DNA of 64,000 nucleotides from Streptomyces sp. NBC_00376 (GTDB taxonomy: Bacteria > Actinomycetota > Actinomycetes > Streptomycetales > Streptomycetaceae), in contig NZ_CP107960.1 of assembly GCF_036077095.1 (NCBI RefSeq), positions 3,410,001 to 3,474,000 of the forward strand, in the 5' to 3' direction. A program made the position numbers and the translations under genes. Each line of letters starts with the position of its first letter. Position 1 is the first letter of the stretch. Below are positions 23,801-32,242 of the stretch, in pieces. The notes under the pieces are model-generated. The model had not been told where the DNA came from. It did not search any database and saw only the letters and a list, made by a program, of their open reading frames with translations.

Positions 23801-26185
23801 TCAGACCGGCACGCCGCCCTGGATCACCCGCAGGTCCGCCGCGTTGGCCTCGGTGACCTTCCAGAGTTCCCGCTGCCGGCCGTGCACATCGGCGACGCTC
23901 GCCGCGTGGTCGTCGAGCAGTCCGGCCGCCCGCTCGGCGAGCCGGGCCCCGAGGTGCCGGTCGTGGACCGAGATGCCCCACTCCGGGCGGTCGATGTCGG
24001 CGAGGAAGTACGCCATCTTCGGGTGCGAGATCAGGCTGATGATCGGCGTACCGCAGCCGAACGGGATCATCCCCGCGTGCCCGCGCATCCCGATGACCAG
24101 CCTGGTCCGGGCGTAGGTGTCCCGGATCGCGTCGTTGTCGAAGTCGTACATCGGGATCACCGGCAGCGCGATGCCGTGTTCGCGCCGCAGGTCGAAGGCG
24201 ATCCGCTCGTCGTCCAGCGAGTGGGCGACGCACCGCACCTCGGCCCGCTTGCCGAGCTCCCGCACCGCGGTCGCCATCTCGGCCAGGAAGTGCCCGTAGT
24301 CGTGCCCGAAGCGGAGCCCGGAACGGTCGTACGCGGCGTTGACGAGCACGGTGTCCTCGCGCCGCTCCGGGTCCGTCCAGCCGTCCACCAGCTGCCTGGT
24401 GACCGTGGTCGGGCAGGGCTGGAAGCGCACCTTGTCGTGGAGCGAGGCGGGCAGCAGTTCGCGGACCTTCTCGATGGAGCCGTGGTTGCGCAGCCCGAAG
24501 AACGAGGCCCGTTCGACGAGCTTTCGCAGGCTGGAGAGGAACCTCTCCCGCCCGTGCCCGTACGCCTGCCCGTCGAAGGCGTTGAAGCCGACCGCGTAGA
24601 CCATGACGGGTACGTCGATCCGGTCGAGCAGTTCGTCGGGGACGTTCCACTGCCAGCCGCTGTTGCCGTTGGGCGCGGTGTCCGGGATGAAGAGGCCGCC
24701 GCCGCCGATGACCAGGCCGCGGCGTTCGTTGACCCGTTCCAGCGCGGCCTCGTCGAAGAGCCGGTGGGCGTGGATCGAGTGCCACCGCCGCGGGCCGGTG
24801 TCCCGGCCGAAGGCCAGCCGTACGCTCTCCGGCAGCAGCTTGTCCCCGGCGTTGCCCTGGCGCTCCATGTAGAAGGCGACATGGGCGAGCTGGCCGGCGG
24901 CGGGCCCCTCCACGGGCGGGGTCAGGTCGGTGGTGCGCTTGTGCATCAGCCGGTTGGCCCGGTGGGTGGGGTCGACCGCGAGGCCCTTGAGTGCGTACTC
25001 GGCCGCCGCGTCGTCGTCGCCGTGGATCCAGGCGATCTGGGCGAGGCGGGCGAAGGCGGTGGCGGCCCGGTTGGGCGAGGCGGTGGCGAGCAGCAGCCGG
25101 GCGCGGGCCTCCTCGTAGCGGGAGACGCTCATCAGGGCGTGGCCGAGGACCTCGTGCGGCCAGGACTCGTCGACGGGGATCCGGACCCGGCCCAGCAGAT
25201 CGGCCGCCTCCTGGTACTCGCCCGCCGCGATGTGGGCGGCGGCGACCTTGCGGGCGTCCTCCGGGGAGCCGGTGCGCGCCACGTGCGGGGTGCCGTAGTG
25301 GACCAGCAGATCGTGGTGCTTGGCACCGGGCAGGGCCAGGTACGCGGCGTGGAACTCGGCGTCGGACAGCTCGAATTCGTGCCAGCGGTCCTCGGCCTCG
25401 CGGTATCCGGCCTCGCCGCCCTGCCAGGGCTTGTGCCGCCCGGTGAAGTGCAGGATCGCGGTGGAGTCGGGCACCGGGAGGTCGCCGGAGAGACGCCGCT
25501 TGACGAAGTTGTAGCGGGCGTCGAGCTGGACGAATTCGCCGTCGAGCACGGCGTTGAGGATGCCCTGGTCGTGCTTGTCGAGCTCGTACGTACCGGCCTG
25601 CCCGACCTCGTCGATCCGCGCGCAGAACGCGTCGCTCAGATACTCGCGCTGGATCACCAGCAGTCCGCTGTTGAGCTTGTGCTGCCCGTAGAAGAACTGC
25701 GGTACGGCGGCCAGTCCGTCGCGCAGTTCGAGCAGTTCACCGAGATCGCCGAGGACGACCATGTCGGTGTCCAGGGTGATCACGGTGTCGTAGTCGCGGA
25801 CCCGGAAGACGTCGAGGATGAAGTAGGCCTTGCGGACCAGGTAGTTGTCCTGGTCGCCCTTGGCGTACGAGTCGTAGTGCCCGGCGTCGACGCGGCGGAA
25901 GTCGATGCGCGGGTGCAGGGCCCGGATCTGTGCGACGGAGGCGGGGCGCAGTCCGTCGTGCAGGACGAGGAAGTCCTCGCAGACGTTCGGGTTGGACAGG
26001 GCCAGGCTGCGCAGCAGGGCGAGGAAGCCGGGCAGGTAGTTCTCGTCGACGAAGCTCGCGAAGGCGACCCGGCGCTTGCCGGTGAGCGGGTTGGCGGGCG
26101 CGGGCGAGGCGGGGAGGGCCGTCGCGGACGGGGCGGTGGCGGACGGGGGCGTGGTGGAAGAAGGCGTGGCGGTCGTCGTCGTCAT
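23801..26185 (-). CDS. Three-part protein: GT8 glycosyltransferase, TPR region, polysaccharide pyruvyl transferase
   Basis: Protein of 794 residues. After a Ser/Thr/Pro/Ala-rich N-terminus, residues about 38-300 form a GT8-type domain with FASFVDENYLPGF, the metal motif TLDTDMVVLGD and LHFTGRHKPWQ. A helical TPR-like section (about 330-440) follows. Residues about 460-790 form a polysaccharide pyruvyl transferase domain (PF04230) with ERQGNAGDKLLPESVR, IGGGGLFIPDT and VIGMRGHAGMIPFGCGTP. One polypeptide could thus add a sugar and place a pyruvate ketal on it. The ATG at 26185 lies within an ATGA overlap with the upstream GT29 gene and has GAGGA upstream. Confidence 0.9.
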   Translation of the reverse strand: MTTTTATPSSTTPPSATAPSATALPASPAPANPLTGKRRVAFASFVDENYLPGFLALLRSLALSNPNVCEDFLVLHDGLRPASVAQIRALHPRIDFRRVDAGHYDSYAKGDQDNYLVRKAYFILDVFRVRDYDTVITLDTDMVVLGDLGELLELRDGLAAVPQFFYGQHKLNSGLLVIQREYLSDAFCARIDEVGQAGTYELDKHDQGILNAVLDGEFVQLDARYNFVKRRLSGDLPVPDSTAILHFTGRHKPWQGGEAGYREAEDRWHEFELSDAEFHAAYLALPGAKHHDLLVHYGTPHVARTGSPEDARKVAAAHIAAGEYQEAADLLGRVRIPVDESWPHEVLGHALMSVSRYEEARARLLLATASPNRAATAFARLAQIAWIHGDDDAAAEYALKGLAVDPTHRANRLMHKRTTDLTPPVEGPAAGQLAHVAFYMERQGNAGDKLLPESVRLAFGRDTGPRRWHSIHAHRLFDEAALERVNERRGLVIGGGGLFIPDTAPNGNSGWQWNVPDELLDRIDVPVMVYAVGFNAFDGQAYGHGRERFLSSLRKLVERASFFGLRNHGSIEKVRELLPASLHDKVRFQPCPTTVTRQLVDGWTDPERREDTVLVNAAYDRSGLRFGHDYGHFLAEMATAVRELGKRAEVRCVAHSLDDERIAFDLRREHGIALPVIPMYDFDNDAIRDTYARTRLVIGMRGHAGMIPFGCGTPIISLISHPKMAYFLADIDRPEWGISVHDRHLGARLAERAAGLLDDHAASVADVHGRQRELWKVTEANAADLRVIQGGVPV

Positions 26186-27699
26186 CGCAGGCGGATCCTC
26201 ATGTCGGTGACGCTCTGGGCGCGTTCCATGACCCACGCCTTTTCGCTGGTGTACTCGTGCACGGAGGTGATGGGCATCCGCATCGCGCCGGGCAGCCGGT
26301 AGGCGCCGCTCTCGTAGAAGTCGAAGCCGATCAGGTCGAGCCGGCTGCTGACGTCCAGGTGGTCCAGGAGCCACAGCATGTTGAAGCCGGTGGTGGGGAT
26401 GGCCGGCCAGACGTCGGCGCCGACCCGCCCGATGTCGCGCAGCGGCCAGCGCAGCGACTCGTCGCCCAGGTACTGCTGGGCGCCCGGGACGAGGCGGTTG
26501 CGCAGGGAGTGCTTCCAGTCGCCGGAGACCCCGCCGAAGACCAGCCGGGTGTGCACCTTCTGGTCCCAGTTGAACCCGTGCTTGTGGATGGTGGCGTGGA
26601 TGTCGGTGCGCCGGCCGGTCGCCGCCGGGTCGATCCGGTACGAGTTGAACCGTACGACCAGGTCGTAGCCGTCGATCTCGGTGCCCATCGAACTACTGCC
26701 GACGCGCTGGGAGTTGGCTATCAGACAGATGGACTTGCCCGCGATCCGGTTGCGGAACTCGCCGACCGTGGTCCACTCGACACCGCCGAAGGTGGGGTCC
26801 GCGACCGGGCCGCGCATCCGGCTGCGGCGCTGTTCGGCGTAGAGGGCGACGATCCCGGTGAGCCCGGCCACGGCGGCGGGGTCCGTTCCGGCCGCCTCCA
26901 TGGCCAGTGCGAGGTACTGGGAGGTGGCCTCCTGGATCTCGGTCACCGGGGCCCCGGTGCGTTCCTGGGCGAGCAGGGCGCCGACCAGCAGGGGCTCGGC
27001 CCGGCGCCAGTCGCCGCGTGCCTGGAGGGCCAGGCCCTCGGCCCAGGACTCGGTGACGGGGCGGGCGGCGTGCTCGGCGGCGGCGGGGCAGTCGCGCTCC
27101 AGCCTCCGCAGCAGCTCGTCCTGGAGCCGCGCGCCCGCCCGCAGCCCGACAACCTTGGCCGCGACGCCGAAGCCGTCGTCCTCGGTGAACGAGAGGTAGC
27201 GCTCGTACGCCTCGATGGCCGCGGTCTCCGCGCCCATCGCCTCCAGCGTCCTGGCCCGCAGCCGCCAGCCGGCCCGGGAGCCCTTGCGCTGGGTCAGCAC
27301 GGTGTCGCCGATGAGCACCGAGAGCTTCAGCTCGTCCTCGTAACCGCAGTCCAGCGCCTTGTTGCCGACCGCGAGCAGCGGGTCGAGCAGCTCGTCGGCG
27401 AGGGCCGGGGCGGAGCCCGCACCCGCCTTGCCGCCCCGCCGCATCAGCGGGATCGAGGACGCGGTGCCCGCGGAGGCCACGGGCTGCGTCGCGGCGTGCA
27501 CGGCCAGCAGGTGGCGCAGCGCCTCGGCGAGTGCCGTACGCCGCCGGTCGAGCCCCGCCACCAGCTTGGTGCTGTGCGCGGCACAGGCCCGCAGGCACAC
27601 GTCCACGTCGGTCGGGGTGACGGAGGCGAGCGGCGAGGCGGCGCTCCCGGGCGGGGCCGCGTCACGTTGCCGTGGCCAACGGGTGCGGGCTTCTCTCAT
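26182..27699 (-). CDS. GT29 (eukaryotic-type) sialyltransferase-like protein with helical N-terminal domain
   Basis: Protein of 505 residues. The first roughly 300 residues are Ala/Leu-rich helices without a signal peptide. Residues about 315-505 match GT29 sialyltransferases. Sialylmotif L reads ICLIANSQRVGSSSMGTEID followed by YDLVVRFNSY, and sialylmotif S reads IPTTGFNMLWLLDHLDV followed by LIGFDFYES. A terminal His lies in SVHEYTSEKAW. GT29 enzymes use CMP-sialate donors, which the linked NeuB-like and NeuA-HAD proteins could provide. The ATG at 27699 has GGAG upstream, and the stop overlaps the next gene in ATGA. Confidence 0.87.
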   Translation of the reverse strand: MREARTRWPRQRDAAPPGSAASPLASVTPTDVDVCLRACAAHSTKLVAGLDRRRTALAEALRHLLAVHAATQPVASAGTASSIPLMRRGGKAGAGSAPALADELLDPLLAVGNKALDCGYEDELKLSVLIGDTVLTQRKGSRAGWRLRARTLEAMGAETAAIEAYERYLSFTEDDGFGVAAKVVGLRAGARLQDELLRRLERDCPAAAEHAARPVTESWAEGLALQARGDWRRAEPLLVGALLAQERTGAPVTEIQEATSQYLALAMEAAGTDPAAVAGLTGIVALYAEQRRSRMRGPVADPTFGGVEWTTVGEFRNRIAGKSICLIANSQRVGSSSMGTEIDGYDLVVRFNSYRIDPAATGRRTDIHATIHKHGFNWDQKVHTRLVFGGVSGDWKHSLRNRLVPGAQQYLGDESLRWPLRDIGRVGADVWPAIPTTGFNMLWLLDHLDVSSRLDLIGFDFYESGAYRLPGAMRMPITSVHEYTSEKAWVMERAQSVTDMRIRLR

Positions 27700-27908
27700 G
27701 GCGCTCCAAGCGTCTGTGCCCGTGGGGGGAGGGGGCGTGTGCGGTCGTGCGGTCACCGGAGCGCACCGGGGCCCCGCCCCGTCGGGGGGGCGGATGCCCG
27801 GCGCGCGTGTTCGGTTCCGCTTCACGCTAAGAAAGCTGAACGGCCACCGGATGAACTCACCCTGTCGGTACAGGAAACCTCGCACCGACCGCGCTGGTAC
27901 GGGCCTTC

Positions 27909-28292
27909 TCAGCGCACCCCGTACCGCGCCTCGACGCCCGCGACGATCAGCCGCAGCCCGTCCTCGAAGCGTTCGTCGTAGTTGGCGAAGATCTCGGCAC
28001 CGGCCGCGGCGGCGAGCGGGTACGCGGCCAGGCGTGCGGCCCGCTCGTCGACGTCGTAGCCCTCGCGCCGCTCGTCCGGCATCGGCCGCACGCCCTGCTC
28101 CTCGGTGACGAAGCCCATGGTGTACGCATACGCGGTGGTGCCCGCCCGGACGGCCTGCCACAGCTCGTATCCGGCGTCGACCATCGTCCGCAGATGGGAT
28201 TCGAGGCCGTCGGCGTGGTCGGTCCCGGTGAATTTGGCGCCGCTGTACTCAAGGAGGGCGAGCCCGACACGTCCCCGGACGGGTGCGCGCAC
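27909..28292 (-). pseudogene. Remnant of a TetR regulator: C-terminal domain only
   Basis: The frame encodes about 127 residues matching only the ligand-binding TetR_C domain (GLALLEYSGAKFTGTD, MVDAGYELWQAVRAG, YAYTMGFVTEEQGV, ANYDERFEDGLRLIVAG). The N-terminal helix-turn-helix of about 60-90 residues is missing. At its 5' end the sequence runs directly into the middle of an oppositely oriented monooxygenase gene at about 28280. TetR genes are often divergent from such monooxygenases, so a deletion spanning the intergenic promoter and both 5' ends explains the junction. No DNA-binding function is expected. Confidence 0.82.
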
Positions 28293-28984
28293 TGGTCGCC
28301 GCCCGTACGCATCTGACGGCCGGGGACATCACCGAGGTCCGCTGGTCGTCCGACTTCCGGCCGCGTGCCGCGCTGGCCGACCGGTTCCGCGACGGCCGGG
28401 TCTACCTGGCGGGCGACGCCGCGCACGTGCACTCCCCCGCGGGCGGCCAGGGCCTCAACACCAGCGTGCAGGACGCGTACAACCTGGGCTGGAAGCTCGG
28501 CCAGGTGCTGCGGCACGGTGCGCCCGTCTCCCTGCTCGACAGCTACGAGCAGGAGCGCCGTCCGGTCGCCGCCTACATGCTCGGCCTGTCCACCCGGATC
28601 CACCGGGGCGAACAGGAACGCGGCGCGGCGGCCCAGCAGCTCGGCCTCGGCTACCACGAGGGCCCGCTGTCGGTGGGCCGGGCCGGCGCCCTGCACTCCG
28701 GCGACCGCGCGCCGGACGGCCCGACGACCGGGGGCCGCCGCCTCTTCGACGTCTTCCGGGGCCCGCACTTCACGCTGCTGGCGGTCGGCACGGACACCGG
28801 GCTCCCGGCGTTCGACGGCGACGGCGGTCAGGTACTCGTGCACCGCACGGGCGCCTGCGAGGCGTACGGCAAGGGCCTGTTCCTGGTCCGCCCCGACGGC
28901 TACATCGGCTGGGCGGGCGAGGACGCCTCGGAGCTGGCGCGGCACGTGCCCCGGTTCGGACTCGCCCCGGTCACCCCCTGCTGA
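28283..28984 (+). pseudogene. Remnant of a FAD-dependent aromatic monooxygenase: C-terminal half only
   Basis: The frame encodes 233 residues equivalent to the last half of PheA/TfdB-type hydroxylases. It opens with ITEVRWSSDFRPRAALADR and keeps the second FAD motif GRVYLAGDAAHVHSP, GGQGLNTSVQDAYNLGWKL and a thioredoxin-like C-terminal domain. Full proteins have about 480-540 residues and begin with a GxGxxG FAD fold, absent here. The break point abuts the broken TetR gene. The remnant is still open with no internal stop, so the deletion may be fairly recent. Hydroxylase activity is not expected. Confidence 0.85.
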
Positions 28985-28993
28985 GCGGGGGCG

Positions 28994-29659
28994 TCACACG
29001 CTGCTGAGCGAGAGCTTCGCCGCGAACCCCAGGAAGAGCAGACCGGCCGCCGAAGTGGCCCCGGCCGACAGCCGCTTGCGGCGGCGGAACGCGGCGGACA
29101 GCCGGGTGCCGCCGAATATCAGCATCGACAGATAGAGGAAGCTGGCGATCTGCAGCAGGGTGCCCAGCACAAGGAAGGAGAGCGCCGGGTAGGCGTAGTG
29201 CGGGTCGACGAACTGCACGAAGAACGAAATCAGGAACAGGATCGCCTTCGGGTTGAAGAGGCTGACCACCAGCGCCCGCCGGTACGGCCGCTCCATCGCC
29301 GCCGCGGCCGCGGGCCCCGCGTCCTCCTCGGTCAGCTCGGCCATCCGCCGGTGCCGCTCGCGCCACATGGTCACCGCGGCCCGCAGCATGCCGATCGCCA
29401 GCCAGGTCAGATAGCCCGCACCGGCGAACTTGACGACGGCGAAGAGCACCGGCGTCGTCTGCAGCAGCGACGAGGCCCCGAGCGCGGACAGCGTCATCAG
29501 GACGGTGTCCCCGGTCCACACCCCGGCCGCCGCCACATACCCGGTCCGCACCCCGCGCCGGGCGGCGACGGAGAGCACGTACAGCGAATTCGGCCCCGGC
29601 AGCAGGACGATCAGCACCAGGCCGGCGAGATAGGTCGGAAGATCGGTGACACCCAGCAT
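28994..29659 (-). CDS. LysE-family translocator (LeuE/RhtB type)
   Basis: Inner-membrane exporter of about 221 residues with six hydrophobic segments. The family signature is at the N-terminus: YLAGLVLIVLLPGPNSLYVL followed by RRGVRTGYVAAAG. The central LFNPKAILFLISFFVQFV is also typical. Such proteins export amino acids or homoserine lactones. A large charged cytoplasmic loop (TMWRERHRRMAELTEE) separates helices three and four. ATG 29659 and GTG 29689 are both possible starts, and neither has a clear ribosome binding site. A second family member is at 62943-63581. Confidence 0.88.
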   Translation of the reverse strand: MLGVTDLPTYLAGLVLIVLLPGPNSLYVLSVAARRGVRTGYVAAAGVWTGDTVLMTLSALGASSLLQTTPVLFAVVKFAGAGYLTWLAIGMLRAAVTMWRERHRRMAELTEEDAGPAAAAAMERPYRRALVVSLFNPKAILFLISFFVQFVDPHYAYPALSFLVLGTLLQIASFLYLSMLIFGGTRLSAAFRRRKRLSAGATSAAGLLFLGFAAKLSLSSV

Positions 29660-29719
29660 GAAACGGAGTGTCGCACGCGAGTACGACACTCTGTCCAGGG
29701 GGTTCGGGAAGGCGAGGGG

Positions 29720-30331
29720 TCAGTCCTCGTCGCCGTCGAGGAGGCGGTCGACGGAGAGTTTCATCTCGACTCCGACCACGTCAGGCACGGTGAACGAGGT
29801 CCCGCGCTTGTGGTGCGCCTTGTTCTTGTACTCGCCGCCCCGGGGATCGGTGCAGAGCAGCACCTGGTCGTGCTTGCGGTCGGCCACCACGTAGACCGGA
29901 ATGCCCGCCTGGGCGTAGTCCTCGACCTTGGGGCCGAGGTCGTCCGCCCAGTTGGCCGACGTCACCTCCACGACCATGCGGAAGACGTGGGCGGCGTAGC
30001 AGTTCTTCATGACATGGGCGTCCTTGATGTCGGCCTCGACGACCGACAGGTCGGGAATCGCGTAGTCCTCCGGCCCGGAGGGCAACCACAGCCCGACGCC
30101 CTGGACGAGTCTGAGCCCCACGGTGCGCGCCCGCGCCCCGAACTCCTCACCCAGCCAGGACAGAGCCAGAGCGTGCGATACGTCCGCCGGTGGTGTCACA
30201 GTGAGCCTCCCCTGGAGAATCTCCACGCGATGCCCAGGCAGCGAGCGTGCGAGCTGGTCGGCTGCCTCGCCGAGCGTCAGCTCCGGCTGTTCCTGCACGT
30301 GCACCTGCTCCTCGTGCTGTATTACGGCCAC
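29720..30331 (-). CDS. Uma2-family (DUF820) restriction-endonuclease-fold protein
   Basis: Protein of 203 residues with the PD-(D/E)XK fold of the Uma2 family, which is expanded in Streptomyces and cyanobacteria and has no settled cellular role. Core residues are visible: VEILQGRLTVTPP, AIPDLSVVEADI (Asp), VVEVTSANW (Glu) and LGPKVEDYAQAGIPVYVVAD (Lys). Longer frames upstream exist, but AAAGGAGG (30337-30344) lies five bases before GTG 30331, which fixes the start. It is monocistronic. Confidence 0.88.
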   Translation of the reverse strand: MAVIQHEEQVHVQEQPELTLGEAADQLARSLPGHRVEILQGRLTVTPPADVSHALALSWLGEEFGARARTVGLRLVQGVGLWLPSGPEDYAIPDLSVVEADIKDAHVMKNCYAAHVFRMVVEVTSANWADDLGPKVEDYAQAGIPVYVVADRKHDQVLLCTDPRGGEYKNKAHHKRGTSFTVPDVVGVEMKLSVDRLLDGDED

Positions 30332-30420
30332 GGCATCCTCCTTTCGGGGGCCACTGTCCATGAGCTTATCCAGGGTCGCGGACATTCAGCGAGAGATCAC
30401 CCGCACGGGTACCCGCCCCC

Positions 30421-32001
30421 TCAGAACGCGTCCGACGGCGCATACCTCCCCCACACCTCGCGCAGCGCGTCGCACACCTCGCCCACCGTCGCCCGCGCCC
30501 TGAGCGCGTCCCTCATCGGGTACAGGACGTTGTCCGTGCCCTCGGCCACCTTCCGCAGCCGGGCCAGCGCGGTGTCCACCGCGTCCTGGTCGCGCCCGGC
30601 GCGCAGCCCCGCCAGGCGGGCCGCCTGCTCGGCCTCGATCGCGGGGTCGACGCGGAGCGGCTCGTACGGCTCCTCCTCGTCGAGCTGGAAGCGGTTCACC
30701 CCGACCACCACGCGCTCCGCGCTGTCGGTCTCCAGGGCGATGCGGTACGCGGAGCGCTCGATCTCGCTCTTCTGGAAGCCGCGCTCGATCGCGCTGACCG
30801 CGCCGCCCATGTCCTCGACCTTGGCCATCAGCTCCAGGGCGGCGGCCTCGACCTCGTCGGTCATCGTCTCGACGACGTACGACCCGGCGAACGGGTCGAC
30901 GGTCGCGGTGACGTCCGTCTCGTACGCCAGGACCTGCTGGGTGCGCAGGGCCAGCCGGGCGGACTTGTCGGTGGGGAGGGCGATCGCCTCGTCGAAGGAG
31001 TTGGTGTGCAGCGACTGGGTTCCGCCGAGGACCGCGGCCAGGCCCTGGACGGCGACGCGGACCAGGTTGACCTCGGGCTGCTGGGCGGTGAGCTGGACGC
31101 CCGCGGTCTGGGTGTGGAAGCGCAGCATCAGCGACTTCGGGTTCTCGGCGCCGAACTCCTCCCTCATCACCCTGGCCCAGATCCGGCGGGCGGCGCGGAA
31201 CTTGGAGACCTCTTCGAGGATCGTGGTGCGGGCGACGAAGAAGAAGGAGAGGCGGGGCGCGAAGTCGTCGACGTCCATGCCGGCCGCGACGGCGGTACGT
31301 ACGTACTCGATGCCGTCGGCGAGGGTGAAGGCGATCTCCTGCGCGGGCGAGGCCCCGGCCTCGGCCATGTGGTAGCCGGAGATCGAGATGGTGTTCCACT
31401 TCGGGATCTCGGCCCGGCAGTACTTGAAGACGTCGGCGATCAGCCGCAGCGAGGGGCCGGGCGGGAAGATGTACGTGCCGCGCGCGATGTACTCCTTGAG
31501 GACATCGTTCTGGATGGTGCCGGTGAGCTTCTCCGCCGGGACGCCCTGCTCCTCGCCGACCAGTTGGTAGAGCAGCAGGAGCAGCGCGGCCGGGGCGTTG
31601 ATCGTCATGGACGTGGAGACCCGGTCCAACGGGATCCCGTCGAACAGGACCCGCATGTCGTCGATCGAGTCGATCGCGACCCCGACCTTGCCGACCTCGC
31701 CGGACGCGATCGCCGCGTCCGAGTCGTGGCCCATCTGGGTGGGCAGGTCGAAGGCGACGGACAGGCCCGTCGTCCCGTTGGCGATCAGCTGCTTGTAGCG
31801 GGCGTTGGATTCCGTGGCCGTGCCGAAACCCGCGTACTGGCGCATCGTCCACGGCCGGCCGGTGTACATCGTGGGGTAGACGCCGCGCGTGAAGGGGTAG
31901 GCGCCCGGCTCCCCCAGCTTCTCGGCGGGGTTCCAGCCGTGGAGTGCGTCAGGCCCGTAGACCGGTTCGATGGGCAGTCCCGACTCCGACTCGCGCGTCA
32001 T
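30421..32001 (-). CDS. Methylmalonyl-CoA mutase-like large (substrate-binding) subunit
   Basis: B12-dependent acyl-CoA mutase subunit of 526 residues containing only the TIM-barrel substrate domain. The cobalamin-binding domain must come from a separate small subunit, and none is adjacent. Motifs include [50 protein letters not shown] and [12 protein letters not shown]. The Arg that binds the carboxylate of methylmalonyl-CoA (ten residues after the Gln of IQND; R207 in the Propionibacterium enzyme) is kept. In isobutyryl-CoA mutase this position is Gln, so a dicarboxylic acyl-CoA substrate is favoured. The start at 32001 has GGGAGG eight to nine bases upstream. The gene corresponds, as I recall, to the short mutA-type gene near the S. 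coelicolor sdh operon. Confidence 0.88.
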   Translation of the reverse strand: MTRESESGLPIEPVYGPDALHGWNPAEKLGEPGAYPFTRGVYPTMYTGRPWTMRQYAGFGTATESNARYKQLIANGTTGLSVAFDLPTQMGHDSDAAIASGEVGKVGVAIDSIDDMRVLFDGIPLDRVSTSMTINAPAALLLLLYQLVGEEQGVPAEKLTGTIQNDVLKEYIARGTYIFPPGPSLRLIADVFKYCRAEIPKWNTISISGYHMAEAGASPAQEIAFTLADGIEYVRTAVAAGMDVDDFAPRLSFFFVARTTILEEVSKFRAARRIWARVMREEFGAENPKSLMLRFHTQTAGVQLTAQQPEVNLVRVAVQGLAAVLGGTQSLHTNSFDEAIALPTDKSARLALRTQQVLAYETDVTATVDPFAGSYVVETMTDEVEAAALELMAKVEDMGGAVSAIERGFQKSEIERSAYRIALETDSAERVVVGVNRFQLDEEEPYEPLRVDPAIEAEQAARLAGLRAGRDQDAVDTALARLRKVAEGTDNVLYPMRDALRARATVGEVCDALREVWGRYAPSDAF

Positions 32002-32242
32002 CTGCTGTGCCTCCCGCTGAAGCTGCCCAGTAAAGCTACTTGCTGGTAACAACGATTCCCGCGACGGACTGTAGCGGTCGGCGCGAGACCGTTGGAGGGG
32101 CAGGCGCTGGGACCTTGCTCACAGCCCCTGCCCGCCGTGCTCGTCGCCGTTCTTCCCCCATCATGCGCGGGCTTTGGCAACCGGGCAGAGCGGGAATCCG
32201 TCCAATGGGACACCGGACGCAGCGGACGCACAGGGGGCCGAG

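Noticed and set aside
23792..26302. 836-codon open frame on the plus strand opposite the GT8-pyruvyltransferase gene
   Set aside because: Low-complexity shadow of the minus-strand gene. No domain is recognisable and it spans two real genes.
16459..27699. Interpretation of the cluster as an antibiotic biosynthesis gene cluster
   Set aside because: The genes are NeuB/NeuA-type and glycosyltransferases without PKS, NRPS or tailoring enzymes, and they lie in a conserved core region. A wall glycopolymer is the simpler reading.
28105..29135. Plus-strand frames of 250-300 codons across the monooxygenase remnant
   Set aside because: They are other-frame shadows. Only the frame from 28283 carries GDAAH and the other family motifs.
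30332..30385. Longer Uma2 reading from ATG 30385 or 30361
   Set aside because: AAAGGAGG lies inside that extension, exactly five bases before GTG 30331.
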